From Bacteroidia bacterium (lineage in GTDB: Bacteria > Bacteroidota > Bacteroidia > Chitinophagales > Chitinophagaceae), in NCBI GenBank assembly GCA_030429205.1, contig JAUICZ010000005.1:1-64000 (forward strand): DNA of 64,000 bases, read 5' to 3'. The translations under genes and the position numbers were made by a program. Shown here in pieces: positions 43,009 through 52,176 of the stretch. Within the stretch, counting starts at the first letter, position 1. Every line of letters begins with the position of its first letter. The notes under the pieces were generated by a model. The model made no database searches, was not told the origin of the DNA, and saw only the letters and a list, made by a program, of their open reading frames with translations.

Positions 43009-44163
43009 TTAATCGTTATTAGCAGCGGCAGCATCTTTTGCTAATGGTAATTCTTTTGTTTTGCCGGGGCCGGAAGTTCTGTTCTTGGCAAGTTTAGCTT
43101 TACGCATAAAATAAAGGATGCCAAATAGGCTCAGCGTAAATGCCACAATACACAATATCGCAATATTAGGGTTGAAGTCTTGAGTGATCAACGATACTGT
43201 GATAATGAGAATGTTTGAGATAACCAAGATCGTTACAGTTTGGCTATGAGTAAAACCCATGTCCAATAGATAGTGATGCAGGTGGGTGCGGTCTGCTTTA
43301 AAAGGTGAAGAACCTTTCATGATACGTGTAATGAAAACCCTAAAGGTATCAAACACAGGAACAAATAGTACTGACAAACCAATTACTAAAGCTCCGCCGG
43401 CAGAGTGTATTACCAAGCGAGAGTAGGTAGATAGCCCGTTAAATGAATTGACAGAAATAATACAAAGCAGAGATATGATGAATCCTATAAGCAACGATCC
43501 TGTATCGCCCATAAATATTTTAGCAGGGGATATGTTGTAGCGTAAAAAACCCACGATACCACCGAGTAGACAGAAAGATAAACAAGCAGCTCCGGGATGC
43601 CCGAAGCCCGCCAATGTAATACCCAGTAGCAGGGCGGATAGTGTTGCTATCGATCCGGCCAGCCCGTCTATACCATCTATGAGGTTGTAAGCATTAGTGA
43701 CGAATATGATACCAACAATACTGAATACCACACTCCACCAGTACCTTAGTTCATAAAGCCCTAATACGCCATGTAGCGACTTGAGCCTGATGTCTGCAAT
43801 ACAAACAACTATAAATGCAGCAATAAATTGGGTTAAAAACTTTTTTGAAGGGCTAAGAGATATAAGGTCATCCGCAATCCCTACCAGAAACAATAGAAGA
43901 GAAGCAGCAATAATGAAGTTCCACTTTGTAAATGCTTCCGGAGATATAAATAGAGATGCGGTTGTAATAAACCCAAAAAAGATACCAATACCACCCAGAT
44001 TAGGGATGACACGCAAGTGTATCTTACGTTCCCCGTCAGGAGTATCGTATAAACGTTTTTTTGCTGCTACTGATATTATTTGCGGTATAGAAATAATACT
44101 TATGATCAGCGAACTGACAAAGCACAGCAAGTAAAGTAGTTCTGATGGTATCTGTTGTATCAT
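43009..44163 (-). CDS. polyprenyl-phosphate N-acetylhexosamine-1-phosphate transferase (WecA/MraY family)
   Basis: A 384-residue inner-membrane enzyme with about ten TM helices and the family signatures NAYNLIDGIDGLAG, KIFMGDTGSLLIGF and the HLHHYL loop motif. It moves an N-acetylhexosamine-1-phosphate from UDP-sugar to undecaprenyl phosphate, starting O-antigen, capsule or similar glycan synthesis. It could be wecA or tagO by function; MraY itself is less likely because no cell-wall gene cluster surrounds it. The Ala/Asn/Asp-rich C-terminus is a soluble tail. With the O-antigen-ligase-like gene 2 kb away it suggests surface glycan assembly. Confidence 0.85.
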   Translation of the reverse strand: MIQQIPSELLYLLCFVSSLIISIISIPQIISVAAKKRLYDTPDGERKIHLRVIPNLGGIGIFFGFITTASLFISPEAFTKWNFIIAASLLLFLVGIADDLISLSPSKKFLTQFIAAFIVVCIADIRLKSLHGVLGLYELRYWWSVVFSIVGIIFVTNAYNLIDGIDGLAGSIATLSALLLGITLAGFGHPGAACLSFCLLGGIVGFLRYNISPAKIFMGDTGSLLIGFIISLLCIISVNSFNGLSTYSRLVIHSAGGALVIGLSVLFVPVFDTFRVFITRIMKGSSPFKADRTHLHHYLLDMGFTHSQTVTILVISNILIITVSLITQDFNPNIAILCIVAFTLSLFGILYFMRKAKLAKNRTSGPGKTKELPLAKDAAAANND

Positions 44164-44342
44164 ATCAAATAATGATATGTGTATATATCACTGGTAAAGT
44201 TATAGTAATAACCCCGCTATTTATAATGAAATTGGGTTATTTGACTGTTAATGACCAGAGGTTTTATCAACGAATTGTGGAAAAGCATGCTTCTGTGTAG
44301 AGGGGTTAGCGTATTTACAGAAGGTATTGACGCTCAAACCAA

Positions 44343-45257
44343 TCAGCGCATATATTTTTGAGTGTATGTATACAGGTTAAACTCATCGTTGTTCATGATC
44401 GCTGCTAATTCATCCTTCAATAAGGTCTTATTAACGTCTTGCATTCTGTTAGCCTGTATGAGTTGCCAACATTTCTCAGTAAGCAAATAGAGTTTTTTAT
44501 CGTTGAAATGATTGTTGTTGAAGAACTTATTTATAGCCTCTGTTAACTCTGCGATACCATCGCTTTTGGTGGCAATGGTTTTTATAACAGGTGTTTCCTG
44601 CTCATCAGCGCCTGCTTTTTGGTGTACCATTATGCGTAAACTGGCATATAACGCATCAGCAGCGTCACGGTCTGCTTTATTGATGACGAATATATCCGCA
44701 ATCTCCATAATACCGGCTTTGAGGGTTTGAACTTCATCTCCTGCTTCCGGTACCAGGGTGACAATACTGCAATCAGCCAGCCCTGCAATTTCTACTTCGC
44801 TTTGTCCTACGCCTACAGTCTCAATCAATATTATGTCAAAAGGAGCTTGTTTAACTACATCTGTAATCTCAATTATCTTAGGGTTTAAACCTCCCAGAGC
44901 ACCACGGCTTGCTAGGGAACGTATATATACTTGTTGGTTATTGTAAAATTCACTCATGCGTATACGATCGCCGAGCAAAGAGCCGTAGTTGAATGGAGAA
45001 GAAGGGTCTACAGCTATAACTGCAATATTTTTGCCCTCTTCAACCCAGTGCTTTATTAATGAGCTGACAAGGGTGCTTTTCCCTGCTCCCGGAGGACCTG
45101 TGACACCTACTACCTGTGCCTTACTTTTATTATTCAGCTGTTTTAGCAGGGAGTCGTATCCATGTAGATTATTTTCTACAATAGTAATGGCTCTGGCAAG
45201 AGCTTTATAGTTGCCCTCTTGTATGTCTGATATAAGTTGTATTATCTTGTCCTGCAC
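44343..45257 (-). CDS. meaB: methylmalonyl-CoA mutase-associated GTPase MeaB
   Basis: From the GTG at 45257 the protein has 304 residues, typical of MeaB. G1 motif GVTGPPGAGKSTL, IAVDPSSPFNYGSLLGDRIRM, the ETVGVGQSEVE switch segment, and NKAD specificity motif. It guards methylmalonyl-CoA mutase from inactivation and helps load its cobalamin. The mutase genes are not in this window. The open frame runs up to an ATG at 45317, but that part would overlap the divergent gene at 45297 and lacks family similarity; the GTG leaves a 39-bp divergent promoter space. Confidence 0.9.
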   Translation of the reverse strand: MQDKIIQLISDIQEGNYKALARAITIVENNLHGYDSLLKQLNNKSKAQVVGVTGPPGAGKSTLVSSLIKHWVEEGKNIAVIAVDPSSPFNYGSLLGDRIRMSEFYNNQQVYIRSLASRGALGGLNPKIIEITDVVKQAPFDIILIETVGVGQSEVEIAGLADCSIVTLVPEAGDEVQTLKAGIMEIADIFVINKADRDAADALYASLRIMVHQKAGADEQETPVIKTIATKSDGIAELTEAINKFFNNNHFNDKKLYLLTEKCWQLIQANRMQDVNKTLLKDELAAIMNNDEFNLYTYTQKYMR

Positions 45258-45296
45258 TAAAATGAAGTTACGATCGTTTAAGTATATACGGTATAG

Positions 45297-46538
45297 GTGA
45301 ACAAAGATATATTTCAAGAGTATAATAAACGGTATAAAGCCAATATTGCCATTGCATTGGCGCTCATGATGCTGGCAGGCTTTTTTGTTTCAAGGGCCAT
45401 GTTGTCCGTGAGTATCGTAGCTTTCGGCGCTAATGCACTTATTGGTGTGCACCCTAAGGTGTGGTTGAAAAGTAAATGGTGGTTGCTGGGTTGCGCATGG
45501 GTGGGGCTGTATACTTTATCAGGGGTTTGGTCTGACGATTGGGGTCAGGTGGCGTATGGCTTTTCTTCTAAACTGCCGATACTGTTGTTACCTCTTGCAT
45601 TTTCTTTATTACCTGCTTTTACAAGGTATCAGTTGAAGGTGTTTACCATATTAGCAACCATGCTGTATTTGGGTAGTATAGGTTACAGCCTTTATTTTCT
45701 TATTACAGACCCTGATTACTACATAGAGCAATACCGCTTTTCAAAGGTGTTGCCCACGCTTGCCGGGAAAGACTACATAAGGTATAGTTTGTCTATTTCC
45801 TTATTCATTATCTGGTGTATATATGTATGGGGTAAATTGCAGAATAAAGCTGCAAAGTGGTTCGTTGGTATTACCATTGTACTGCTGATACTGCATTTAC
45901 ATATCGTGGCGGTTAAAACGGGCATTTTGGTGTTTTATGTGTTTATTGTATTAATCAGCATATACATTACTGTTCGTAAACGCAGCATAATAGGTGTAGC
46001 CTTGCTGGCAGTTATGGCAATATCTGCTGTTAGTGCTTATAAATACGTGCCTACTTTTTCTAATAAAATAGACTACTTCAGGTATTCGATAAAGATATTT
46101 AAGCAGAATAATGCAGATGTAAACTACAGTGATATTGGCAGGTTAGTTTCATATAATGTTGCATTAAATATCATGGAAGACAACTGGTTAACAGGAGTAG
46201 GTGTAGGAGATATGCGTGCTGAGATGCATAATGGCTACAAAAGACTTTACCCCCATGTGCCGGAAAATATGAGGTTAAAACCCCACAATCAGTTTTTGGT
46301 AGTAGCTGTCTGCTGCGGATTACCTGTTATGTTGTTGTTTTTGTACTGGGTTATATACCCCGTTCGCTGGGTAAGAAAGGGCAGGGATGGCTTTTTTGTG
46401 TTTGCAACATGGTTTGTAATGTTTATTCCGATGATGGTTGAGCCTTTTTTAGAGCTTCAGCTCGGTGTATATGTATATTTGTTCTTTATTTTAATGATAT
46501 CGCATAACCTTAATGCAAATAAAGCAGCAATAGAATGA
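45297..46538 (+). CDS. O-antigen ligase/polymerase-like membrane protein
   Basis: A 413-residue protein with 10-12 TM helices and a large periplasmic loop; the segment NIMEDNWLTGVGVGDMRAEM followed by LKPHNQFLVVAVCCGL carries the HNxxL signature of the Wzy_C/WaaL ligase family. It joins or polymerises undecaprenyl-linked glycans on the outer face of the inner membrane. Start is GTG at 45297. First gene of an operon whose next start overlaps its stop by 4 bp. Ligase versus polymerase cannot be settled from sequence. Confidence 0.82.
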   Translation: MNKDIFQEYNKRYKANIAIALALMMLAGFFVSRAMLSVSIVAFGANALIGVHPKVWLKSKWWLLGCAWVGLYTLSGVWSDDWGQVAYGFSSKLPILLLPLAFSLLPAFTRYQLKVFTILATMLYLGSIGYSLYFLITDPDYYIEQYRFSKVLPTLAGKDYIRYSLSISLFIIWCIYVWGKLQNKAAKWFVGITIVLLILHLHIVAVKTGILVFYVFIVLISIYITVRKRSIIGVALLAVMAISAVSAYKYVPTFSNKIDYFRYSIKIFKQNNADVNYSDIGRLVSYNVALNIMEDNWLTGVGVGDMRAEMHNGYKRLYPHVPENMRLKPHNQFLVVAVCCGLPVMLLFLYWVIYPVRWVRKGRDGFFVFATWFVMFIPMMVEPFLELQLGVYVYLFFILMISHNLNANKAAIE

Positions 46539-47179
46539 TCAACTTTCTACCGATTTTTCCATTAGATATTGTAGTGTATCCAAATGAACGATTGAATCTG
46601 CACATATTTGAGCCCAGGTATAAGCAGTTGATCAAAGAATGTATACAAGAAGAAAAGCGTTTTGGAATACCCACTGTTCTAGATAAAAAGATTCAGGAGT
46701 ATGGCACAACAATGGTAGTAACAGAGTTGGTAAAAGAGTACGAAGATGGTGAGATGGATATAAGGGTGAAGGGAGAAGATGTTTTTCGTGTATTAGAGGT
46801 AATAAAAGAACTGCCCGATAAAATGTATTCGGGAGCTATAGTTAATTATCCCGAAAACATAGTAGAGCAGCAAGACACGCAAATAGCAGATCTAATACTA
46901 AAAGAAGTTAAACGGTTTTACGAACTGCTTAATGTGGAGGATAAGTTCCCAGGTGAAAATATAGATGTTGTTTCATACAGTATTGCTCATTTTATTGGTA
47001 TGAACAAGAAACAAGAGTATGAGCTGCTACATCTTTTTACAGAAACACAACGTTTAGAGTACATTCGTCGGCATTTGAAAGATGTTGTTCCGGTTGTTTC
47101 TGAGCTGGAAACCTCAAAAGCACGTATTAAGATGAATGGTCATTTCAGGGATTTGTCGATAGATGACCTTGATTTTTAA
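46535..47179 (+). CDS. Lon-type substrate-binding (LON_substr_bdg) domain protein
   Basis: A 214-residue cytosolic protein consisting of a Lon N-terminal-type domain only: MINFLPIFPLDIVVYPNE, NLHIFEPRYKQLI are the usual opening, with DIRVKGEDVFRVLEV further on. No ATPase or protease domain. Function unknown, possibly substrate recognition. Overlaps the upstream stop by 4 bp (ATGA). Confidence 0.85.
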   Translation: MINFLPIFPLDIVVYPNERLNLHIFEPRYKQLIKECIQEEKRFGIPTVLDKKIQEYGTTMVVTELVKEYEDGEMDIRVKGEDVFRVLEVIKELPDKMYSGAIVNYPENIVEQQDTQIADLILKEVKRFYELLNVEDKFPGENIDVVSYSIAHFIGMNKKQEYELLHLFTETQRLEYIRRHLKDVVPVVSELETSKARIKMNGHFRDLSIDDLDF

Positions 47180-47261
47180 TAATCAGCGTATTATCTGATA
47201 TTAAACTTCTTTAATCCTTATCATTTTACTAATTTGTGCGTCCTAACAAAAAAAACGTCAA

Positions 47262-48002
47262 ATGTCTTGTAATCTTTGTATCGACTGGGGAAATACCCTT
47301 GTTAAAGCAGCTATATTCGTAAAAGGTGAGTTATCTGAGAGCTTTAGTTTTGAGCCTGATACTGCTGAAAACGGAATAGGTGGTGTTATTAACGAGTTCA
47401 ATCCTCAATATGCAATAATTTCAAGTGTATCAAGCAGTTCTGCAGATACAGAGAGTATGTTAGAGTCGACAGTGAAGAGGTTGATCAAAATGGATGACCG
47501 TACGCCTACACCTGTTATGAATGCTTATTCGTCTGATTCAGTAGGTGCAGACCGTCTGGCTATGGCTGTAGGAGCAAACAATATGTTCCCTGACAAGAAC
47601 AATCTTGTTGTTTGTCTGGGCACTTGCGTTACATATAACTTTGTTCAAAATACCAGAACATTTCGAGGTGGTGCCATTTCGCCGGGCTTACACATGAGGT
47701 TAAGGGCTATGCATGAGTTTACAGATAAGCTACCACAAGTAGAAATGGAAGGTGAAACTTTGCTTTTAGGTTACGATACCGATACTTGTATGCGTAGTGG
47801 TGCGTTTTTTGGGATACAGTCAGAAGTAGATGGAATGATCAAGGAATTCTCTGATAAATACAATGATTTTAACGCTGTGTTAACTGGTGGGGACATGAGA
47901 TACTTTGAGGGCAAGTTGAAAAGTAAGATATTTGCAGACCCTGATGTGATTTTGAAGGGACTGAATATAATCTTGAAACACAATGTTCCACTTGCTGTAT
48001 AA
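47262..48002 (+). CDS. coaX: type III pantothenate kinase
   Basis: A 246-residue enzyme for the first step of coenzyme A synthesis. Phosphate-binding CIDWGNTLVKAAIF (Asp8), VCLGTCVTYN and the GAISPGLHMRLRAM segment are all in place; GADRLAMAVGA precedes. The start is the ATG at 47262, 82 bp after the preceding gene, with a possible weak promoter between. The last 20 bp overlap the next gene. Confidence 0.93.
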   Translation: MSCNLCIDWGNTLVKAAIFVKGELSESFSFEPDTAENGIGGVINEFNPQYAIISSVSSSSADTESMLESTVKRLIKMDDRTPTPVMNAYSSDSVGADRLAMAVGANNMFPDKNNLVVCLGTCVTYNFVQNTRTFRGGAISPGLHMRLRAMHEFTDKLPQVEMEGETLLLGYDTDTCMRSGAFFGIQSEVDGMIKEFSDKYNDFNAVLTGGDMRYFEGKLKSKIFADPDVILKGLNIILKHNVPLAV

Positions 48003-49281
48003 GCGTTTTTTACCCCTTTTTTTAGTTGTTGCTGCTCAGCCGGCTTTTGCTCAGCTTAACAATGTTGCTACAGATAACTTTGTTACCAAATCGAACAGGG
48101 AAAATGCTCCCTATTCAAGGTTTGGCATTGGTGAGTTCAGAAACGGTATCAACCCTGTCTTGAAAGGTATGGGTAGTATTTCTGCTGCATACAGTAGCCC
48201 TTTTTCTGTAAATACAGATAATCCGGCTTCATATGCTTCTATACTATTAACTACATATGAGGGAGGTTTGCAAGGTAGTAGACGTACTATAAGGTCTGGT
48301 ACTGATAAGGTACGTGCAGGTATGGCTACAATCAACCACATGAATATAGGTGTGCCGGTAGGTAAACACGCAGGTTTAGCATTGGGTTTTAAGCCAGTGA
48401 CGCATATATATTACCGTTTGCACGACTCTGCGACTATCCCCGGTTATGGAGATGCAATAAGAACTTTTGCCGGTGATGGGTCTTTAAACTATGCTTTTAT
48501 TGGTGCTGCAGGTAAGTATAAAGGGTTGAGTGTGGGTGCTAACTTTGGTTATATGTTTGGTACTACGTTGTATTCCAGCTTGTTGGAGAGTATTGATGCT
48601 ACACAGCATGTTAGTGACGCTTTTTTTGCAAAAGCAGTAAAAACAGGTGGCATCTACTGGAATACAGGTGTTATGTACGATGTAAAGCTAAAGAACGAAA
48701 GGTGGCTTCGTTTTGGTGCTACATTTACAATGAACCAAGAGTTGAACAGTAAGCTAGACGACTTGCACATTGCTTCTAACGGTGGAGGCAGTGATACCAC
48801 ATTCAGCGATCTTGGCCAGAAAGGTACTTTAACCATGCCTATGATGTACAGCTTTGGTGTACAGTATACAGATAGTGCTCATTGGACTGTTGGACTTGAT
48901 TTTAAAGGTGCCAACTGGGGTCAGTATAAAAGCTTTGCGAGGACTGATTCTGTTGGAGATATGTCATACAAATTTGCTGTAGGAGGGGAATACACTCCGG
49001 ACCCTACCAGCATTCGTAAATATTTTAGTAGAGTTACATACCGCATAGGTGCATACTACGGACAGGATTATGTTTATGTTCGTAATACGCCGATCAACTA
49101 CTATGCAGTAACTTTTGGATTTGCTCTTCCTTTTAAGAAGTTTACAGATAGAGTAAATACCGCTTTTGAGATTGGCCAGAGAGGTACGGAAACAAATGGT
49201 TTGTTTACAGAATCATTTTTTAAATGTACAGTAGGTATTACACTGAATTCAAGATGGTTTATCAAGCGCCAGTATGATTAA
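47983..49281 (+). CDS. outer-membrane beta-barrel protein
   Basis: A 432-residue protein with a signal peptide (to about residue 23, ending PAFAQ) and alternating aromatic/polar strands typical of an outer-membrane barrel. The opening ENAPYSRFGIGEFRNG and LKGMGSISAAYSSPFSVN (OmpP1/FadL-like start with a plug-like segment) recur in Bacteroidota. May import hydrophobic compounds; substrate unknown. Overlaps coaX by 20 bp upstream and lptC by 8 bp downstream, so operon membership is firm. Confidence 0.75.
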   Translation: MFHLLYKRFLPLFLVVAAQPAFAQLNNVATDNFVTKSNRENAPYSRFGIGEFRNGINPVLKGMGSISAAYSSPFSVNTDNPASYASILLTTYEGGLQGSRRTIRSGTDKVRAGMATINHMNIGVPVGKHAGLALGFKPVTHIYYRLHDSATIPGYGDAIRTFAGDGSLNYAFIGAAGKYKGLSVGANFGYMFGTTLYSSLLESIDATQHVSDAFFAKAVKTGGIYWNTGVMYDVKLKNERWLRFGATFTMNQELNSKLDDLHIASNGGGSDTTFSDLGQKGTLTMPMMYSFGVQYTDSAHWTVGLDFKGANWGQYKSFARTDSVGDMSYKFAVGGEYTPDPTSIRKYFSRVTYRIGAYYGQDYVYVRNTPINYYAVTFGFALPFKKFTDRVNTAFEIGQRGTETNGLFTESFFKCTVGITLNSRWFIKRQYD

Positions 49282-49846
49282 CTTCAGATCTTTTTCGATA
49301 GGGCATTGTGCTTTGGTAGCAATGTGTTTGCTATTGGTGATGTCTTGCAAAAATGATCCTGATGAAATTAACGAGTTGGTCAATAAAACTGCACCTAAAG
49401 TAGATAAGGCCGATGATGTGTCTATTATCTATAGTGAAAAGGGCAGGACAAAAATCCGCATGTTCACCAAAGAGTTTGTACGCAACGAGGTGGCAAAACC
49501 TGCGTATACAGATATGCGCAATGGTCTGAAGATTGAGTTTTTCAACGACAGTACGGTTATAGAAACTACACTTACGGCTTTGTACGGCAGGTATTATGAA
49601 GAAGAGGGTAATGTGTTGATCAGGGATAGTGTAGTGGTTATCAATAAAAAAGGAGATACCTTACGTACAGAAGAGCTAATATGGCATCAGGATGCCAAAA
49701 AAATATACACAGAGAAATTTGTGCGCATTAATACTCCGGATCAGATCATGTATGGCGATGGGCTAGAGGCCAACGAAGACTTTTCGTGGTACAGAATATT
49801 AAGGCCTAAAGGAGTAGTTAAGGTAGAAAAAGAAAAGGCTCCCTAG
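49274..49846 (+). CDS. lptC: LPS export protein LptC
   Basis: A 190-residue lipoprotein-like protein (lipobox VMSC, Cys25). The LptC/OstA-type beta-jelly-roll is seen in repeats such as YGRYYEEEGNVLIRDSVVVIN and DTLRTEELIWHQDAKKIYTE (in parts), ending VRINTPDQIMYGDGLEANED. It carries lipopolysaccharide across the periplasm between LptB2FG and LptA. Most Gram-negative LptC have a TM anchor; Bacteroidota forms are lipidated. Neighbouring glycan genes agree with envelope assembly. Confidence 0.88.
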   Translation: MINFRSFSIGHCALVAMCLLLVMSCKNDPDEINELVNKTAPKVDKADDVSIIYSEKGRTKIRMFTKEFVRNEVAKPAYTDMRNGLKIEFFNDSTVIETTLTALYGRYYEEEGNVLIRDSVVVINKKGDTLRTEELIWHQDAKKIYTEKFVRINTPDQIMYGDGLEANEDFSWYRILRPKGVVKVEKEKAP

Positions 49847-49898
49847 TAAAAGCTAAAATCACTCTTTTTATCCCCTTAGGAGCTTTGCTGTTATTTGT

Positions 49899-49906
49899 TA
49901 ATTTTG
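49899..49906 (+). promoter_or_regulatory. -7 box (TAATTTTG) for the S46 peptidase gene
   Basis: TAATTTTG fits TAnnTTTG and lies 47 bp before the ATG at 49954. No good -33 element is visible. Confidence 0.4.
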
Positions 49907-49953
49907 CAGTCTTATTCAGATTAATAAGTTCACTAATAAGTTAAAAATACGTA

Positions 49954-52104
49954 ATGAAAAAACTATTGTTATCGCTACTATTAGCGGCTTCATTATTGCC
50001 GGCAAAGGCAGATGAAGGTATGTGGATACCTATGCTAATAGGTAAGAACTATCAGGAGATGGTGAAAATGGGTCTTACTTTATCAAAAGAAGATCTTTAT
50101 AGTATCAATAACAGCAGCCTGAAAGATGCGATTGTGCAATTTGGCGGTGGCTGTACCGGAGAAATGATCTCTGAGAAAGGTTTATTGATTACTAACCACC
50201 ACTGTGGTTATGGTGCTATTGCTTCTTTAAGTTCTGTAGAGCACAACTACCTTGATAATGGTTTCTGGGCATATAGTTACGATCAAGAACTACCAGCAAA
50301 AGGTATTACTGCATTGTTTCTGGAGCGTATGGAAGATGTTACAGACGAAGTAATGAAAGCTGTAGGTAACAAGAAAGGTGAAAAGTTTGAGAAGCATTAT
50401 AAAAAAGTAGTAGAAGAGATCAAAGAGCGTACTGAAGCTGAAGGTAATTACGAAGCTCAAGTAAAAAGCTATTTTGAAGGTAACCAGTATATCTTATTAG
50501 TGTACAAGCGTTATACTGATGTGCGTTTGGTAGGTACGCCTCCAAGGTCGATTGGTAAATTTGGTGGTGATACCGATAACTGGATGTGGCCACGCCATAC
50601 CGCAGATTTCTCAATCTTCCGTGTGTATGCAGACAAGAATAACGAGCCTGCTAAGTATTCTGAAGATAACGTGCCGTACAAGCCTAAGAAATTCTTACCT
50701 ATATCAATTCGTGGTGTAGAAGAGAATGATTATACAATGATATTTGGTTATCCTGGGCGTACAAACCGTTATGAAGTTTCTTACGGTATTGATGTTGCTA
50801 TCAACGAGGTGAACCCATCTATCGTTATCCCTCGTGAGAAACGTTTGGAGATTATGCGCAAGCATATGAAAAAAGACAAGGCTGTTTATTTAAAGCTTAC
50901 ATCTTATTATTCTCGTATCTCTAACTACTGGAAGTATTTTATAGGTCAGACAGAGCAATTGAAAAGACTTAAAGTTATTGACAGAAAGCGTGCAGAAGAG
51001 GCAGAGTTTACAAAATGGGCACGCAAAAGTGCACCAGAGTACAAAAATGTCATGAAGGATTTCGAGACATTATATAATACGTATCGTCCTTACGCTAAGC
51101 ATAATTTATATTATAGCCAGTGTTTTAAAGGTTCTATGGTAGCAGCTTACGGAGCTTCTTATTACGATTTATATCAGGAGTTGAGTAAGAATAAGCCAGA
51201 TGAAGAAGAAGTAGCTAAGCAGATCAAAAGAATTAAGAGAGGCTATCAGTCGCTACAACACTCTGCAGACATACCAACGGAGCGTGAGATATTTGCTGCT
51301 ATGGCGCATATGTTCTACAACGATATTCCAAAAGGACAGCACCCTGACATCTATCAGAAAATATTTAAGAGCTTCACCGGAAACAATATGGCTCAAATAT
51401 TCTCTGAGTTTACTGACTATGTGTTTGATAATACATTATTGTTAGACAGTAACAAGTTCAACGAATTTGTAGAGAACCCTACTACAGAAGCTATGGACAA
51501 AGATCCGGGTATTATGTATGCTTTGAGCTTTGTGTATAACTACGATGAGCATTATAAGCCAATCATTGATAAGTACTACGATGATAAAGAAGTACTGAAG
51601 AAGAAGTACATCAAAGGTTTGATGGAAATGAAGAAGAACGACCTGTTCTACCCTGATGCAAACTCTACTATGCGTATTACATACGGACAGGTTAAGAGTT
51701 ACAGCCCTCAAGATGCAGTACATTACGATTACTATACAACCCTTGATGGTTTTGTAGCGAAGTATAAGCCGGGTGATGATGAGTTTGATGCTCCTGAGCA
51801 GTTATTAGATCTTTACAACAGAAAAGATTACGGTAAGTATGCTGATAAAAATGGTCAGCTACGTACATGTTTCATCACAACAAATGATATTACAGGTGGT
51901 AACTCCGGTAGCCCGATCATCAACGGACAAGGTGAGTGGGTTGGTATCGCGTTTGATGGTAACTGGGAAGCAATGAGTGGTGATATTGCTTTTGATAAGC
52001 AATATAAACGTACCATTTGTACGGACTCTCGTTTCATTTTTTGGATCATTGAGAAAATGGGTAAAGCTCACAACCTAATAGAAGAGGTAGAGCTACACAG
52101 GTAA
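49954..52104 (+). CDS. S46 family dipeptidyl-peptidase
   Basis: A 716-residue exported serine peptidase (signal peptide to about residue 19). The chymotrypsin-like triad is visible: His in LLITNHHCGYG (82/83), Asp in RHTADFSIFRVY, Ser in TGGNSGSPIING. S46 enzymes (DPP7/DPP11) remove dipeptides from peptide N-termini in the periplasm and feed amino-acid use. Near the active site the sequence reads AFDGNWE; a Gly there would fit a DPP7-like preference for hydrophobic P1, but I am not certain of the residue register. Ends at a strong terminator. Confidence 0.92.
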   Translation: MKKLLLSLLLAASLLPAKADEGMWIPMLIGKNYQEMVKMGLTLSKEDLYSINNSSLKDAIVQFGGGCTGEMISEKGLLITNHHCGYGAIASLSSVEHNYLDNGFWAYSYDQELPAKGITALFLERMEDVTDEVMKAVGNKKGEKFEKHYKKVVEEIKERTEAEGNYEAQVKSYFEGNQYILLVYKRYTDVRLVGTPPRSIGKFGGDTDNWMWPRHTADFSIFRVYADKNNEPAKYSEDNVPYKPKKFLPISIRGVEENDYTMIFGYPGRTNRYEVSYGIDVAINEVNPSIVIPREKRLEIMRKHMKKDKAVYLKLTSYYSRISNYWKYFIGQTEQLKRLKVIDRKRAEEAEFTKWARKSAPEYKNVMKDFETLYNTYRPYAKHNLYYSQCFKGSMVAAYGASYYDLYQELSKNKPDEEEVAKQIKRIKRGYQSLQHSADIPTEREIFAAMAHMFYNDIPKGQHPDIYQKIFKSFTGNNMAQIFSEFTDYVFDNTLLLDSNKFNEFVENPTTEAMDKDPGIMYALSFVYNYDEHYKPIIDKYYDDKEVLKKKYIKGLMEMKKNDLFYPDANSTMRITYGQVKSYSPQDAVHYDYYTTLDGFVAKYKPGDDEFDAPEQLLDLYNRKDYGKYADKNGQLRTCFITTNDITGGNSGSPIINGQGEWVGIAFDGNWEAMSGDIAFDKQYKRTICTDSRFIFWIIEKMGKAHNLIEEVELHR

Positions 52105-52125
52105 ATAAAAACCTTTCAAATAAAT

Positions 52126-52154
52126 AAAAAGGCTGCTCAACGAGCAGCCTTTTT
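52126..52154. terminator. terminator between S46 peptidase and gpsA
   Basis: GGCTGCTC and GAGCAGCC form a perfect 8-bp stem with a 3-base loop, extended by AAAAA/TTTTT to 13 bp (52126-52138 with 52142-52154). The symmetry lets it serve both convergent genes. Confidence 0.9.
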
Positions 52155-52176
52155 ATTTATGACTCAATGAACTTAT

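Noticed and set aside
45258-45317. N-terminal extension of MeaB to the ATG at 45317
   Set aside because: It would overlap the divergent O-antigen ligase-like gene and adds sequence unlike MeaB; GTG at 45257 fits the family length.
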